A stretch of DNA of 64,000 bases from Draconibacterium mangrovi (GTDB lineage Bacteria > Bacteroidota > Bacteroidia > Bacteroidales > Prolixibacteraceae). The stretch's first letter is position 1; every line of letters starts with the position of its first letter. The stretch covers positions 1-64,000 of the forward strand of contig NZ_JAAAGB010000001.1 of assembly GCF_010586825.1 (NCBI RefSeq). Direction: 5' to 3'. The position numbers were made by a program, and so were the translations under genes. Under the pieces are notes generated by a model. The model did no database searches, was not told the DNA's origin, and saw only the letters and a program-made list of their open reading frames with translations. This document shows, piece by piece, positions 1-9,206 of this stretch.

Positions 1-1215
1 TTCAACCCGTGCGCGGTTCCAGCTGTTTATGCCGTTAAATCGTTTCTGCTGGAGATTTGGATCATAAAACTTTCCGTTGGCCGGAATCAGATCGTAAAGC
101 GACGCCAGTGTGCGGTTGCCCAGCACTCCTTTTTTTGCATCGGGGTGTTTTTTGTCGTCAAGGATCTGGAATTCGCACCCAATTGCCGAACCTTCTCCTT
201 TGTTCAGATTGCCTTGTACAAAATATTTTATTCCGCTGTTGGCTCCTTCAGTCAGGTTAAAATCAACTTCCAGAACAAAGTTTTTATACATTTTTTCGGT
301 AACGATATCACCGCCATTTCCTGATTCTGCTCCATCGGCTTTTTCAACCACCAAAGTGCCGTCTTCAATGTGCCAGCCTCGTTGCGGGAAGTTATCCAGT
401 TTTACTCCGCGCCAGCCTTTTGTGGTTTTCCCATCCCAAAGCAATTTCCAGCCATTGCTCTTTTCTTTTTCGGTAAGCGTATTGGTTAAATAACTCACTT
501 CCCGAACTCCTTCCGGCATTGGCATACGGACGCTTTCCAGGTTTTCGGTTTTAATTCGGATATTTTTCCAGCGAATGGTTTTGCCTTCCTTTTCTGTACT
601 GTTTCCGATTGAGTGCACCTGAAGTGCGATAAAACCTTCGGCAGTTAAATCGTCAACCAGGTTGGCAACCGGCTGTCCGTTTATCCAGGTGCGGATGGTA
701 TTGCCAATGGCTTCCACACGGTATTTATTCCATTCGCCGTTTTTGTAGGCTTTTTTTGCCGGCTGGTTGTATTCCAGCGGGTAAAGCCAGCCGCGGCGTG
801 CCTCATCGTAAATTCCTCCCGACCAGCGTCTTTCTGAATCGTCGCACTCTACCTGGTAGCCGTGAACGCGGCCATCTCTGTAATCTTTCAGACTGTTGCT
901 TCGGATTTGCACTCCTGAATTCAATCCGGCTTCCATTTTCATTTCGTATTCCAAAATAAAATCGCCGTAGTTTTTTTCAGTAGCTAAAAATGTGTTTGGA
1001 GTACCTGCTTTACTGGTGCCGATTATCTCGCCATCTTCAATTTTATACTCGGCTGTTCCGTTTAATACTTTCCAGCCTTTTAATGTTTTGCCATCGAATA
1101 GTTGTTTCCATTCGTTGGATGATTTGTTAGTATAAGCATTTCCTAACAAGGAAAGCACCACTAGCAAACCAGATAATACGAATACTCTCATTGGTTCTTT
1201 TTTTACAATATTCAT
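1..1215 (-). CDS. Exported DUF1080 (3-keto-disaccharide hydrolase-like) protein, C-terminus cut by window edge
   Basis: The minus frame stays open from an ATG at 1215 to the left edge, giving at least 405 residues. A hydrophobic signal peptide (core [15 protein letters not shown]) precedes two tandem DUF1080 (beta-jellyroll, LamG-like) domains. The first begins near [11 protein letters not shown] and the second near [11 protein letters not shown]. In-frame ATGs lie at 1215 and 1191; 1215 is chosen because it gives a positively charged n-region. DUF1080 proteins are periplasmic or surface glycan-associated proteins, and some members hydrolyse 3-keto-glycosides. It follows the sulfatase gene in the same direction, with about 65 bases between, so it is probably the distal part of the PUL operon. 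The exact substrate is unknown and the C-terminus is not visible. Confidence 0.85.
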   Translation of the reverse strand, partial: MNIVKKEPMRVFVLSGLLVVLSLLGNAYTNKSSNEWKQLFDGKTLKGWKVLNGTAEYKIEDGEIIGTSKAGTPNTFLATEKNYGDFILEYEMKMEAGLNSGVQIRSNSLKDYRDGRVHGYQVECDDSERRWSGGIYDEARRGWLYPLEYNQPAKKAYKNGEWNKYRVEAIGNTIRTWINGQPVANLVDDLTAEGFIALQVHSIGNSTEKEGKTIRWKNIRIKTENLESVRMPMPEGVREVSYLTNTLTEKEKSNGWKLLWDGKTTKGWRGVKLDNFPQRGWHIEDGTLVVEKADGAESGNGGDIVTEKMYKNFVLEVDFNLTEGANSGIKYFVQGNLNKGEGSAIGCEFQILDDKKHPDAKKGVLGNRTLASLYDLIPANGKFYDPNLQQKRFNGINSWNRARVE

Positions 1216-1279
1216 TATACTTTTTTAATTCATTAAGGTTCGTATTCTAATACATTGTCCTATTGTCCGGAGTTATTTA

Positions 1280-2890
1280 CTACTTCTCAGGTGCCGGAAA
1301 TTCGCGCATTGGACTGTATCGAATATACGAATCAAAAACTTCCTTATCCGGCCCTACAACACGCGGATCGCCTGATTTCTTCAATTCACTCATCAGCGCA
1401 TCTTTCATTTCCTGTTCTATGGCCGAATATTCCGGATTCCCTGCCAGATTGCTCAGACAATACGGGTCGTTTTTTATGTCGAAAAATTCAACTTCAGGCC
1501 TTTTTGCAACCGCCAGATTAAAATAAGGTTGAATTTCGGACTCATCGTAATGTTCCACAGTGTACGATTTTGTGGGACACGCATCAATGTCGGTAAATGC
1601 CCAGTCGGAATGGTGCTGTCCATCTTCATCAATTCCATACATCGGCAATAATTCATCCTCTGTTCCGGGTTTTATTCGCTGAGGAGCACCGGCAGGCCAA
1701 CGTTCGGGTTTAATGTTCCAGATGTACAGAAAATCTTTGCTGCGAATCATTCGCTGCGGGTACCCCCGGTTTTCATAACGTGAAGACGAGTGTCTTTCAC
1801 GCCCTGAAAATACATACTTTTTGGAAGGATCGACAATTCCCTGTTTCTTCGATTCAAGAATATTAATCATACTTTCTCCCGACATGGAAAGCATGCCTTC
1901 GGAACCGGTTTTTGTAATAGAAAGAATGGTTGGAGCAAGGTCGGCAAAACTTACAGGAACGTCGACTACACGCCCTCCGGGAAAGTCTTTTGGAAACCGA
2001 ATGGCCATAGGAACATGTATACCATAATCGTACCCATTGGCTTTTGCCCGTGGGAACGGCATTCCATTGTCGGCCGTAACAATTACTATGGTATTTTCCA
2101 GTTCGCCAATTTCATCAAGATACTGGAGCATTCGTTGCAAATGCAAATCAAACCATTCTATTTCAACTGCATAATCAAGCATATCTCCCCGTATAATGCC
2201 GTTATCCGGGAAAAACTCAGGTACCTTTTTTATGTCATGCTGATTTTTGTTGTTTCGTTTCCATGAATCCTCTTCGTAACCACGGTGTGGCTCTTTAGCG
2301 CCATACCAGAAGAAAAATGGTTTATCGCCCTTAACATTTTCAAGAAAAAATTTGAAATTTTCGAAGTAGTTGATGTCGCTAATTCCGTTGGCGGTTCGTT
2401 CATCGCCAGGCGTTCCTTTTTTGTATACAATATGGCTATGTTCGATACCCGCCGCATTGGTCGATCGCCAAAGTGAGTCATTTGATGAACGGGCATACTG
2501 GAATGGATCGACACCTTTCCCGGTTCTGCCGGTGGCATAACCGTTAGCTTCGAGCAAATCAACGAATGGAATGTGTTTTTTCATCCATGAAGAAGCGTGT
2601 TGCCCCGATTGCTCATTTTGCCAGTGGTGGCGGCCTGTAACAATCGAACTGCGGCTTGGCGCACATCCCGGAGATCCGGCAATACAATTGCTAAAATAAA
2701 CACCTTCACGAGCCACCCGGTCGAAGCCCGGAGTATTTACAAACTTGCAACCTGCAAAGCTTGTGTGTGCAAATGATTGGTCGTCGCTGATCGCAAAAAA
2801 GATATTTGGCCTGTTATCTTTTCTGTTTGCCGATGATACAAACGAAAATAACAGAATTAATATGAATAAACCAGACTTTATTTCCTTCAT
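1280..2890 (-). CDS. Exported sulfatase (S1 family, arylsulfatase/sulfohydrolase type)
   Basis: The 536-residue protein has an N-terminal signal peptide (about residues 1-21). The sulfatase signature CAPSR is at residues 76-80, where Cys76 would be converted to formylglycine, followed by the second part IVTGR. Asp36/Asp37 in FFAISDDQS and a later TADNGMP segment are the expected calcium-binding residues. Family S1 enzymes remove sulfate esters from glycans in the periplasm. The protein resembles the N-sulfoglucosamine sulfohydrolase-like branch but the linkage cannot be read from sequence. It sits in a PUL beside GH105 and GH43 enzymes, which suggests that the target glycan is sulfated. It needs an anaerobic or aerobic sulfatase-maturing enzyme, not seen in this window. 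Confidence 0.93.
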   Translation of the reverse strand: MKEIKSGLFILILLFSFVSSANRKDNRPNIFFAISDDQSFAHTSFAGCKFVNTPGFDRVAREGVYFSNCIAGSPGCAPSRSSIVTGRHHWQNEQSGQHASSWMKKHIPFVDLLEANGYATGRTGKGVDPFQYARSSNDSLWRSTNAAGIEHSHIVYKKGTPGDERTANGISDINYFENFKFFLENVKGDKPFFFWYGAKEPHRGYEEDSWKRNNKNQHDIKKVPEFFPDNGIIRGDMLDYAVEIEWFDLHLQRMLQYLDEIGELENTIVIVTADNGMPFPRAKANGYDYGIHVPMAIRFPKDFPGGRVVDVPVSFADLAPTILSITKTGSEGMLSMSGESMINILESKKQGIVDPSKKYVFSGRERHSSSRYENRGYPQRMIRSKDFLYIWNIKPERWPAGAPQRIKPGTEDELLPMYGIDEDGQHHSDWAFTDIDACPTKSYTVEHYDESEIQPYFNLAVAKRPEVEFFDIKNDPYCLSNLAGNPEYSAIEQEMKDALMSELKKSGDPRVVGPDKEVFDSYIRYSPMREFPAPEK

Positions 2891-3047
2891 GAAACTTACA
2901 TTTTGACTATTGAATTATTGTCATTTCAGTACATTTTTTTTTGTTCTTCCCCACTTCAAATAGTGATATGAAACTACACTAACAGCAGGATCAGAATATT
3001 CACTTTTTTCGTTCATTAGCTCGTGATAATTTTTGAAGCGAAGCTGC

Positions 3048-4154
3048 CTATTTCTCTAAAAGAGCATTTACACACCATATATATGGAGCCTGTCCATGAA
3101 AATCTCCGACAGGGCGTGGACGATCATAATAATATTGTTTATCGTTCTTTTTACCTGTTCCAATACAAACTTCGGTTACGTTACCCTGTTCATCAATATA
3201 CGGTACCATGGCTAACCAGGCCTGACGTGCCGCCGGACCATACTCTTCAGCATCAAGCCAACCATGTTTAACGCCCATGATAAATGCGTAGGTAAACATT
3301 GCTGTTCCTGATGTTTCGGGCCAAAAATCCGGTTCATCAATGAGTTGATTCCACATACCACCTGGGCTTTGATACGCTTTAAGACTTTTCATCATAGCTA
3401 AGTAACCTTCCATAATACGTGGACGATCCTTGTGATTCTCAGGCAAATCATAAAGTAAATCGGCCATTCCTACTGCCATCCACCCATTTCCTCTCGCCCA
3501 GTAATAAGGCACATCAGGAGCGTGATAGAAAAGTCCGTTGGGACGTTGTATTTCATCCAGATAAAGCACCATTTCATTTGCCGCCCGATCAATATATTTC
3601 GGATCACCGGTTACTTTATATGCCTGATTCTGTACAACTGTGATCATATACATATCGTCGATCCAAAGGCGGGTTTGCCATGAATATCCTTGTTCATGCC
3701 ATTTGCGTTCTTCTTCGTTTGCATTGGGTGGAAGCATCCACTGCGAATCAGCATAAGGCAATCCAAGTTCGAGGTAACGTTCATCTTTGGTCATGGTATA
3801 TAATCTCAAAGGCAGGCTGCCAAACATATTCTGATCGACATGAATCGGCGGAGGAAGAAGGTCTTTTTCGATATGAAACAATAATTCAAAACGTGTTCTC
3901 AGCTCCTTTAATAATTTTTGATCGTTGGTAAGTTCGGCAAATTTAAGCGCCCCGTACCAGGTGCAAACTTCAGCATAATGAATACCTCGGTCGCCATAAA
4001 GCTGGTGTTTACTCTCCAGAAATCGTTTGCTTAGCTTATCGCCAACAGTTTTGGGATTTGCCATTACAGGAAAATCATCAAAATAATTTTGAGCTACGCA
4101 AATATTAGTCAACAACAGTGCAACTGCCAGTAATAAATAAGTTGATAGTTTCAT
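3048..4154 (-). CDS. GH105 unsaturated uronyl hydrolase, exported
   Basis: This 368-residue protein has a signal peptide ending near AQ (residue 22) and an (alpha/alpha)6-barrel sequence of family GH105. The motif WIDDMYM (residues 164-170) carries the catalytic aspartate, and YYWARGNGW forms the conserved sugar-binding segment. GH105 enzymes remove the 4,5-unsaturated uronic acid left by pectate, rhamnogalacturonan or ulvan lyases, so the enzyme implies lyase products as substrate. The C-terminal 90 residues are repeated, in decayed form, in the pseudogene immediately upstream (4326-4985). Its start is preceded by a hydrophobic leader and a plausible own promoter at 4256-4263. Confidence 0.93.
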   Translation of the reverse strand: MKLSTYLLLAVALLLTNICVAQNYFDDFPVMANPKTVGDKLSKRFLESKHQLYGDRGIHYAEVCTWYGALKFAELTNDQKLLKELRTRFELLFHIEKDLLPPPIHVDQNMFGSLPLRLYTMTKDERYLELGLPYADSQWMLPPNANEEERKWHEQGYSWQTRLWIDDMYMITVVQNQAYKVTGDPKYIDRAANEMVLYLDEIQRPNGLFYHAPDVPYYWARGNGWMAVGMADLLYDLPENHKDRPRIMEGYLAMMKSLKAYQSPGGMWNQLIDEPDFWPETSGTAMFTYAFIMGVKHGWLDAEEYGPAARQAWLAMVPYIDEQGNVTEVCIGTGKKNDKQYYYDRPRPVGDFHGQAPYIWCVNALLEK

Positions 4155-4255
4155 TTTTTGATAGATTTATTCAAAGTTTAGATTGGTTTCAAAGTAAAGG
4201 TTGAAAATAACAGTTATGATGTACTTTTCATAGTACAATTGTTCTTTTTTAAAGA

Positions 4256-4263
4256 CAAATATA
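4256..4263 (-). promoter_or_regulatory. Possible -7 element upstream of GH105
   Basis: On the minus strand this reads TATATTTG, a match to the Bacteroidetes -7 consensus TAnnTTTG. It would start transcription near 4249, about 95 bases before the GH105 start. No clear TTG element is seen at -33. A 6-bp hairpin (4220-4237) lies in the predicted leader. It may be an internal promoter of the PUL created or exposed by the decay of the gene upstream. Confidence 0.35.
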
Positions 4264-4325
4264 CTTTAGACCTTTGACAGGCAGCTCACCATACATATTG
4301 ACATTCTTTTCGAATGTACTGTCTT

Positions 4326-4985
4326 CTATTCTTCCAAAAGCGCATTCAAACACCAAAGGTACGGAGCCTGCCCGTGATAATCTCCTTTTCTTCGTGGACG
4401 GTCGTAATAGTATTGCTTATCATTTTTTTTGTTGGTGCCAACACAAACTTCCGCTACTGCCCCATTTTCATCAACGCACGGAACCGGAGCCATCCAGGCT
4501 TTGCGGGCTACGGGTGCATACTCTTCAGCATCGAGCCAGCCATGTCTAACACCTATAATAAAAGCATAGGCAAACATAGCTGGCCCCTGATTTCCTTTGT
4601 CAAAAATCGGATGAACCATCAAATCAGTAAAAGTTCCTTTTGGATTATCGATAACGGCTACACCAAATCTGAAACTATACGGTTCTCTGGTTGGATATTA
4701 GCGCCAACCAGTACAAAACAGCGGACAAACTTACGATCGTCTTCCTACACCTCCGGAGCCCGGAAATTGACAATATTCCACGTATCGATAGTATTGTCCT
4801 GATAAATATGGCCATCCTCCTTGAAGTTTTGCAAGTAGGAAGATGAATACATTTTAAAGTCGTCTTTTACGCGACCGGTTCCGATCATGTAATAAATTCC
4901 ATCCCACGCTTTCAAAATATATCGATTTCCAGACTTTGCAGCAGAGGATTATCAATTTTCTAATCTGAAGGTCAGGCTGGTACGC
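4326..4985 (-). pseudogene. Chimeric remnant: GH43 N-terminal part fused to GH105 C-terminal part
   Basis: Read on the minus strand, 4985-4600 encodes pieces of a GH43-like propeller: LKAWDGIYYMIGTGRV, then FRAPEV followed at once by a stop codon, and after a frame change EPYSFRFGVAVIDNPKGTFT. At about 4590 the same frame switches without a break to a GH105 C-terminus, running from MFAYAFIIGVRHGWLD to APYLWCLNALLEE. That part closely parallels the last 90 residues of the intact GH105 next door, which has MFTYAFIMGVKHGWLD. The simplest reading is a deletion that joined two adjacent genes, GH43 and a second GH105, followed by stop and frameshift decay. No intact start is present. The longest open piece is 4326-4622. 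Confidence 0.8.
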
Positions 4986-5063
4986 CTTAAAAAAAAGCAA
5001 CAATTGCGATGAGGAAAATATAAAATCACCTGCTAATTATCTCTCGTTAAAAATTTAGTAAAA

Positions 5064-6161
5064 CTATTCTACGCCGGTTAAACTTTTAATTGCATCAACC
5101 TCTTCATGGCTGTAAGGTGTTCCATCTGGGTGGAAAATCTCGTGAAACCAAAGTGCGGGCTCCGATCCATCCGGAATAGGTTCGTCCCATGCATATTTAG
5201 TGTTCGATTTTCCTGCTACCAATCCCCAGTTAATTGCTCCTATATTTTCTTTGTGAAGAATCGGCATTATATTCTGGAAATAACTGTTGTTGCGGCGCGC
5301 CATATACTCGGTACAAACCATTGGCAGATCTCTTGTTTTCAATGTATCGATTGCAGCCTGATGTTGTTCAGGACCTTCATAATTGTGATAAGTGATAATA
5401 TCGGAATTTTCCAGCTGAAATTTATTCAGATCTGTTAAAGAAGCATTCCAAACACCTACCGAAACCGGTTGTGACGGGCGGATTTCCCAGGCCCAGTTAA
5501 ATACATTTTGTAATAAAGGCATGGAACGGTTACCGTAACCAGAGTTACCAGGCTCGTTATATAGATCCCAAATTGCAATCCTGTTATCGTTGTTGAAAGT
5601 TGTTAAAACATCTTTTACGTAGGCTTCTAAAGTTGTTACCAATTCAGGATCTTCAAAAATTAAATCACCTGGATCGCGTACCCATCCTGAGTTATGAACG
5701 CCCGGTTTAGGATCGGGTTGTTTACCGGCCTGGTAAGTTGCATTCCAGCAATCATCGAAAAACACAAAAATGGTTTTTATTCCGTGGCTGTCTGCAATTT
5801 CAAGATACTGACTCATTCGTTTCTTGAAACCTTCCTTATCTACTTCCCAGGCAACGTGGTGCAGATACACCCGCATACAATTCATACCAATCTCTTCGGC
5901 CCAGCCCAACTCACGATCGATGGTTTCCGGATCGAAACTTTCTGCCTGCCAGGTTTCCAACTGATTAATTGCTGTACTCGGATTAAAATTACAACCCCGA
6001 AGCCAGCCGTGCTCATCACCCCAGGCTTTAGCTTGTTCCACAGTCCATATCTTGGCAACAGGTTCTGTTTTTACTATCTTTTCTTCAGCATTTTTAGTTT
6101 TAGTCTGACAAGCTGAAAATGCTACAACAGCTACAAGCATAAAAAAAACTACTCGTTTCAT
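5064..6161 (-). CDS. GH5-like (clan GH-A) glycoside hydrolase lipoprotein
   Basis: The 365-residue protein starts with a lipoprotein signal peptide whose lipobox ends at Cys18 (AFSAC). A TIM-barrel cellulase-type domain follows. Glu203 in YNEPGNSGYG fits the clan GH-A acid/base, and Glu285 in CTEYMARR fits the nucleophile. Related Bacteroidetes proteins are annotated as cellulase-family or 1,4-beta-xylanase proteins. The exact GH family is uncertain because the sequence is not a typical GH5 cellulase. It is 31 bases downstream of the BNR/CBM9 gene and clearly in the same operon. It probably acts at the cell surface or periplasm as an endo- or exo-acting enzyme on the PUL substrate. Confidence 0.85.
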   Translation of the reverse strand: MKRVVFFMLVAVVAFSACQTKTKNAEEKIVKTEPVAKIWTVEQAKAWGDEHGWLRGCNFNPSTAINQLETWQAESFDPETIDRELGWAEEIGMNCMRVYLHHVAWEVDKEGFKKRMSQYLEIADSHGIKTIFVFFDDCWNATYQAGKQPDPKPGVHNSGWVRDPGDLIFEDPELVTTLEAYVKDVLTTFNNDNRIAIWDLYNEPGNSGYGNRSMPLLQNVFNWAWEIRPSQPVSVGVWNASLTDLNKFQLENSDIITYHNYEGPEQHQAAIDTLKTRDLPMVCTEYMARRNNSYFQNIMPILHKENIGAINWGLVAGKSNTKYAWDEPIPDGSEPALWFHEIFHPDGTPYSHEEVDAIKSLTGVE

Positions 6162-6192
6162 TTCTGTATTGATTTATTTAAAGTTGATATTT

Positions 6193-7935
6193 CTATTTAA
6201 TTATTGCCAGACACCAGGTGTAAGGGCTGTTTTCTTCGCAATTCGCCAATGGTTCATCCACTCTGCCAGTTGTTGCCTGATACGTCAACACAAAGTTCAC
6301 CCCTATTTCGTCAGGCAGAATATTGTTGAACATTTGCAATGGTATAGCCAATTCGAGTTGACTTTTACTGCCAACATTTTTCACCACACATTGCAAATCT
6401 GCCGGCACACTTTCTTCTTCCCAGCCACCATAGCTTCCCTGTTTGATATCCAATTGTCCATCGAATCCACATTCAAACGAATAAATACCTTCATGAGGTT
6501 TTTCGTATCCGGTTCGATGCGTATCAATCCGGAAAGTAACTTTATTACTGTTGATGTATTCAGCCAACAGGTTACTTACTTTCATCCCTACGTACAAAAA
6601 ATGCTCATCAATACATAGCGATGCGGACAAATTCGTATTGCTTTCGTGCCCAACAAAATATGGCCAATCCTTCTGCCAGCATTCTTCAGCAAAAGCTCCA
6701 TCAACTGCTGCTGTCCCTGACTTTATTTCGTATTCAGGAATTACATGGCCTTTAATCATCCACACTTCGGTTGCACTGTACGAATAGGCATTGGTTGAAG
6801 TGAGGGCAACCGGAACTGAACCATCTTCGATAACTGAAACTGAGTTCCACAGTCCCCATTTTGACAGTGGAATTTTAAAGGGTACACTTCTGTTTTTGAA
6901 TTGCCTTCCTGAGTCATTTCCAATCTCAATATGCTGGCATGAACGATCCCACAAATCGCTGCGGTTCCATGTTGACTGATAGGAAAGTAAAACTTCACCG
7001 GTTTTTAACCTGGCCAAATAAGGGCCGCCAGCATAAACAGCCTCATCAAATGGATCCTCCAGCGGATGGTAATCCCTGCGAACATCATCAGCAGTTACAT
7101 AGCCATCCGTCCAGTTATCCGGTATCTTCTCATGATAAATACCGGGTTTAAATTGTCCAATCTTGTTGTCTTCAATAGCTACAATTATCTCCCCTTTATC
7201 TTCAAGCACAAGTGGAGCCGGCATACCATCGCGGCGTCCCTGTCTGAATCCGACAATTTCCGGCTCTTCCGTCCAATTATCCCCGTTATCCGTTGATCTT
7301 AGAACCGAAATATTTTGTTCGTCGGAAGAAGTATAAATTCCTTCGTTCGAGAAAAACAATTGCACCTCACCATCGGGCAACTGGGCAAATGAAGGCTCCC
7401 AACACCCATTGTTAAAAGTTGACTGCGCTTCATAAAGTAATTGTTCATCGAACCAATTTTCACCGCCATCAGTGCTTTTTCTTACTTTAATTCCAAATTT
7501 TCGATCATCAGAATACGGTTCAAGAGGACGTGGGTTGCAGGCAATCAGTAACGAATGATCACTCAATTCAATTAGATCAGGCACTGCCATATTGATGTTA
7601 TTCTCTTTTGCAAAAATAATTTGCGGAACGCTCCATGTCAGCCCCAAATCATTACTGAATACCAGCTCAACATTGCCCGCCGAGGTTTCGTACACACAGG
7701 CCAATCGATTATTGTTTAACTGTATCAGTCGCGAATATCCGCAATAAGCTATTGTGCGGCCATCGGCAGGAGCAATTTTTACCATGCTGCTATAATCCCA
7801 TGCAATTCTGGTCCCATTAATATTTTGTTTAATGGACGGAACTTCCCGTTCCTCTGCAATCCCGTCCTCTTTATTGCAGGCCATAAAAAAAACGATACAG
7901 TAAAGAAATCCTGTTATGAATAATATTCTGCTCAT
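6193..7935 (-). CDS. BNR-repeat (sialidase-like) beta-propeller lipoprotein with C-terminal CBM9-like domain
   Basis: This 580-residue protein has a lipobox at Cys20 (FFMAC). Residues about 45-390 form a propeller with Asp-box repeats (SNDLGLTW, STDGGENW, STDNGDNW), as in exo-sialidases and related glycosidases. Residues about 400-580 resemble a CBM9/DOMON-type beta-sandwich, including the stretch VDGAFAEECWQKDWPYF. The fold is clear but sialidase chemistry is not: in a PUL with GH43, GH105 and sulfatase the substrate is more likely a plant or algal glycan than sialic acid. It lies 4 bases downstream of the GH43 gene and 31 bases upstream of the GH5-like gene, so it is cotranscribed with both. 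Confidence 0.8.
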   Translation of the reverse strand: MSRILFITGFLYCIVFFMACNKEDGIAEEREVPSIKQNINGTRIAWDYSSMVKIAPADGRTIAYCGYSRLIQLNNNRLACVYETSAGNVELVFSNDLGLTWSVPQIIFAKENNINMAVPDLIELSDHSLLIACNPRPLEPYSDDRKFGIKVRKSTDGGENWFDEQLLYEAQSTFNNGCWEPSFAQLPDGEVQLFFSNEGIYTSSDEQNISVLRSTDNGDNWTEEPEIVGFRQGRRDGMPAPLVLEDKGEIIVAIEDNKIGQFKPGIYHEKIPDNWTDGYVTADDVRRDYHPLEDPFDEAVYAGGPYLARLKTGEVLLSYQSTWNRSDLWDRSCQHIEIGNDSGRQFKNRSVPFKIPLSKWGLWNSVSVIEDGSVPVALTSTNAYSYSATEVWMIKGHVIPEYEIKSGTAAVDGAFAEECWQKDWPYFVGHESNTNLSASLCIDEHFLYVGMKVSNLLAEYINSNKVTFRIDTHRTGYEKPHEGIYSFECGFDGQLDIKQGSYGGWEEESVPADLQCVVKNVGSKSQLELAIPLQMFNNILPDEIGVNFVLTYQATTGRVDEPLANCEENSPYTWCLAIIK

Positions 7936-7939
7936 ACTT

Positions 7940-8914
7940 CTATTTCAATTTCGGTATGATATAATCCGGGCCAATACTCATTGTTTTCTTTCCTCCTACA
8001 GTGGTAAACTCTACAGTGGTGATATACATATGACGAGGATGAATATTGGTTTGGCTATTGTGAGCATGAAATACTTTTCGAAGGTTTCCGTCCTTATCCG
8101 TAAACAGGGCACTATGTCCCACACCTACCAAATCTCCCGGTTTCTGATAAACCGGATTATTTTCATATTTCACCCATGGCCCATTAATATCTGACGCCGT
8201 TGCAACACCAATTCCATAAAACTGGCTTTCGTAGCTGTTGGCCGAATAGGTCATATAATAGGTACCATCGTGTTTTATCACGAATGCACCTTCGTTTACC
8301 CGCGGCCATACTTCTTCCCAAGCCTGAGAAACGTTAATGCATTTTGTCATGGTTTCTGTTTTTATCGTCGTCAAGTCGTCCTCCAACTCTGCCACCCAAA
8401 TATTCAGGCCATCGTTAAAACGATCGAAAAATAAATATGGCTTGCCGTCGTCGTCAATAAACAACGAGTTATCGATACACTTTTCACCTTCAATCATTGG
8501 CTTGTAAACATCTTGTGTAAACGGTCCTAAAGGACTGTCGCTTGTTGCAACACAAATATGCTCGTCGGCCGAATAGTACATGTAAAACTTTCCGTTTACA
8601 TGATAAACTTCTGGCGCCCAAAACCACCGGTCGGCCCATACATCCATTTTATTTAGTGCCAAACCTCTATCGGCGCCCTCCGGAATACTCCAGGTTAACA
8701 AGTCGTCTGAAACAAAGACTGCAATACCGTCATTCAAATACGTTCCGTAGGCATAATAAGAACCCTCCCAAAGCATAATAAAAGGATCGCCTAAAGGTAC
8801 TTTTGCAATTTTCGGTTCGGGGTCTATCCCGGGATCTTCAGGTTGCGACTCACTACACGATGAAAACGGTAACAAGAATAATATTGCCACACAATACAAG
8901 AATATATTTTTCAT
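7940..8914 (-). CDS. GH43 family glycosidase lipoprotein
   Basis: The protein is 324 residues with a lipoprotein leader (FSSC, Cys20). It is a five-bladed propeller of family GH43. Asp43 in GDPFI is the likely general base, the Asp in CIDNSLFID the pKa-modulating residue, and the Glu in NEGAFVIK the proton donor. The APEV motif typical of the family is present. GH43 enzymes are alpha-L-arabinofuranosidases, beta-xylosidases or arabinanases; sequence alone does not settle which. Only 4 bases separate it from the next gene, which indicates a shared transcript. Confidence 0.92.
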   Translation of the reverse strand: MKNIFLYCVAILFLLPFSSCSESQPEDPGIDPEPKIAKVPLGDPFIMLWEGSYYAYGTYLNDGIAVFVSDDLLTWSIPEGADRGLALNKMDVWADRWFWAPEVYHVNGKFYMYYSADEHICVATSDSPLGPFTQDVYKPMIEGEKCIDNSLFIDDDGKPYLFFDRFNDGLNIWVAELEDDLTTIKTETMTKCINVSQAWEEVWPRVNEGAFVIKHDGTYYMTYSANSYESQFYGIGVATASDINGPWVKYENNPVYQKPGDLVGVGHSALFTDKDGNLRKVFHAHNSQTNIHPRHMYITTVEFTTVGGKKTMSIGPDYIIPKLK

Positions 8915-9206
8915 ACTTTATTTAATTTTTACGATCGTAACAGATCAGGTTTTTAAAAACACCAGCTGTTTGTTTTTGAAACCTTACAACCGGTTCTTTT
9001 GTCATCCTTCCAGGAATTTAGTTTCCGGTGAAATAAAAGTTCTGATATCTTCTTCCCATAACTTATGGGTATCCGACTAACAAAAAACTTCATTCCTGGA
9101 AAATAGTTCGGGGGGGATAATCGTACGTCAGAATTAGCCGGAGCCTGCCAATTGAGACCAACTACAGGCTGCCTTCAAACGATGTCCTTCAATAAAAACT
9201 GGCCGT
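8915..9206. other. Intergenic segment with inverted repeats inside the PUL
   Basis: This 292-base gap holds no credible gene. It has a run of seven G at about 9110-9116, a 15-base palindrome-like element at 9055-9069 (CCCATAA, one base, TTATGGG), and a 10-base inverted repeat TTCCAGGAAT (9008-9017) and ATTCCTGGAA (9092-9101) flanking it. The nesting suggests a structured RNA or a degenerate mobile or repeat element between two GH43 genes. There is no strong terminator tail on either strand. Confidence 0.4.

Noticed and set aside
4314-4802. 162-codon plus-strand ORF
   Set aside because: It runs antisense through the GH43/GH105 pseudogene and has no coding features.
6193-7935. Calling the BNR protein a true sialidase
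   Set aside because: Asp boxes define the fold, not the substrate; no sialic-acid genes are near.
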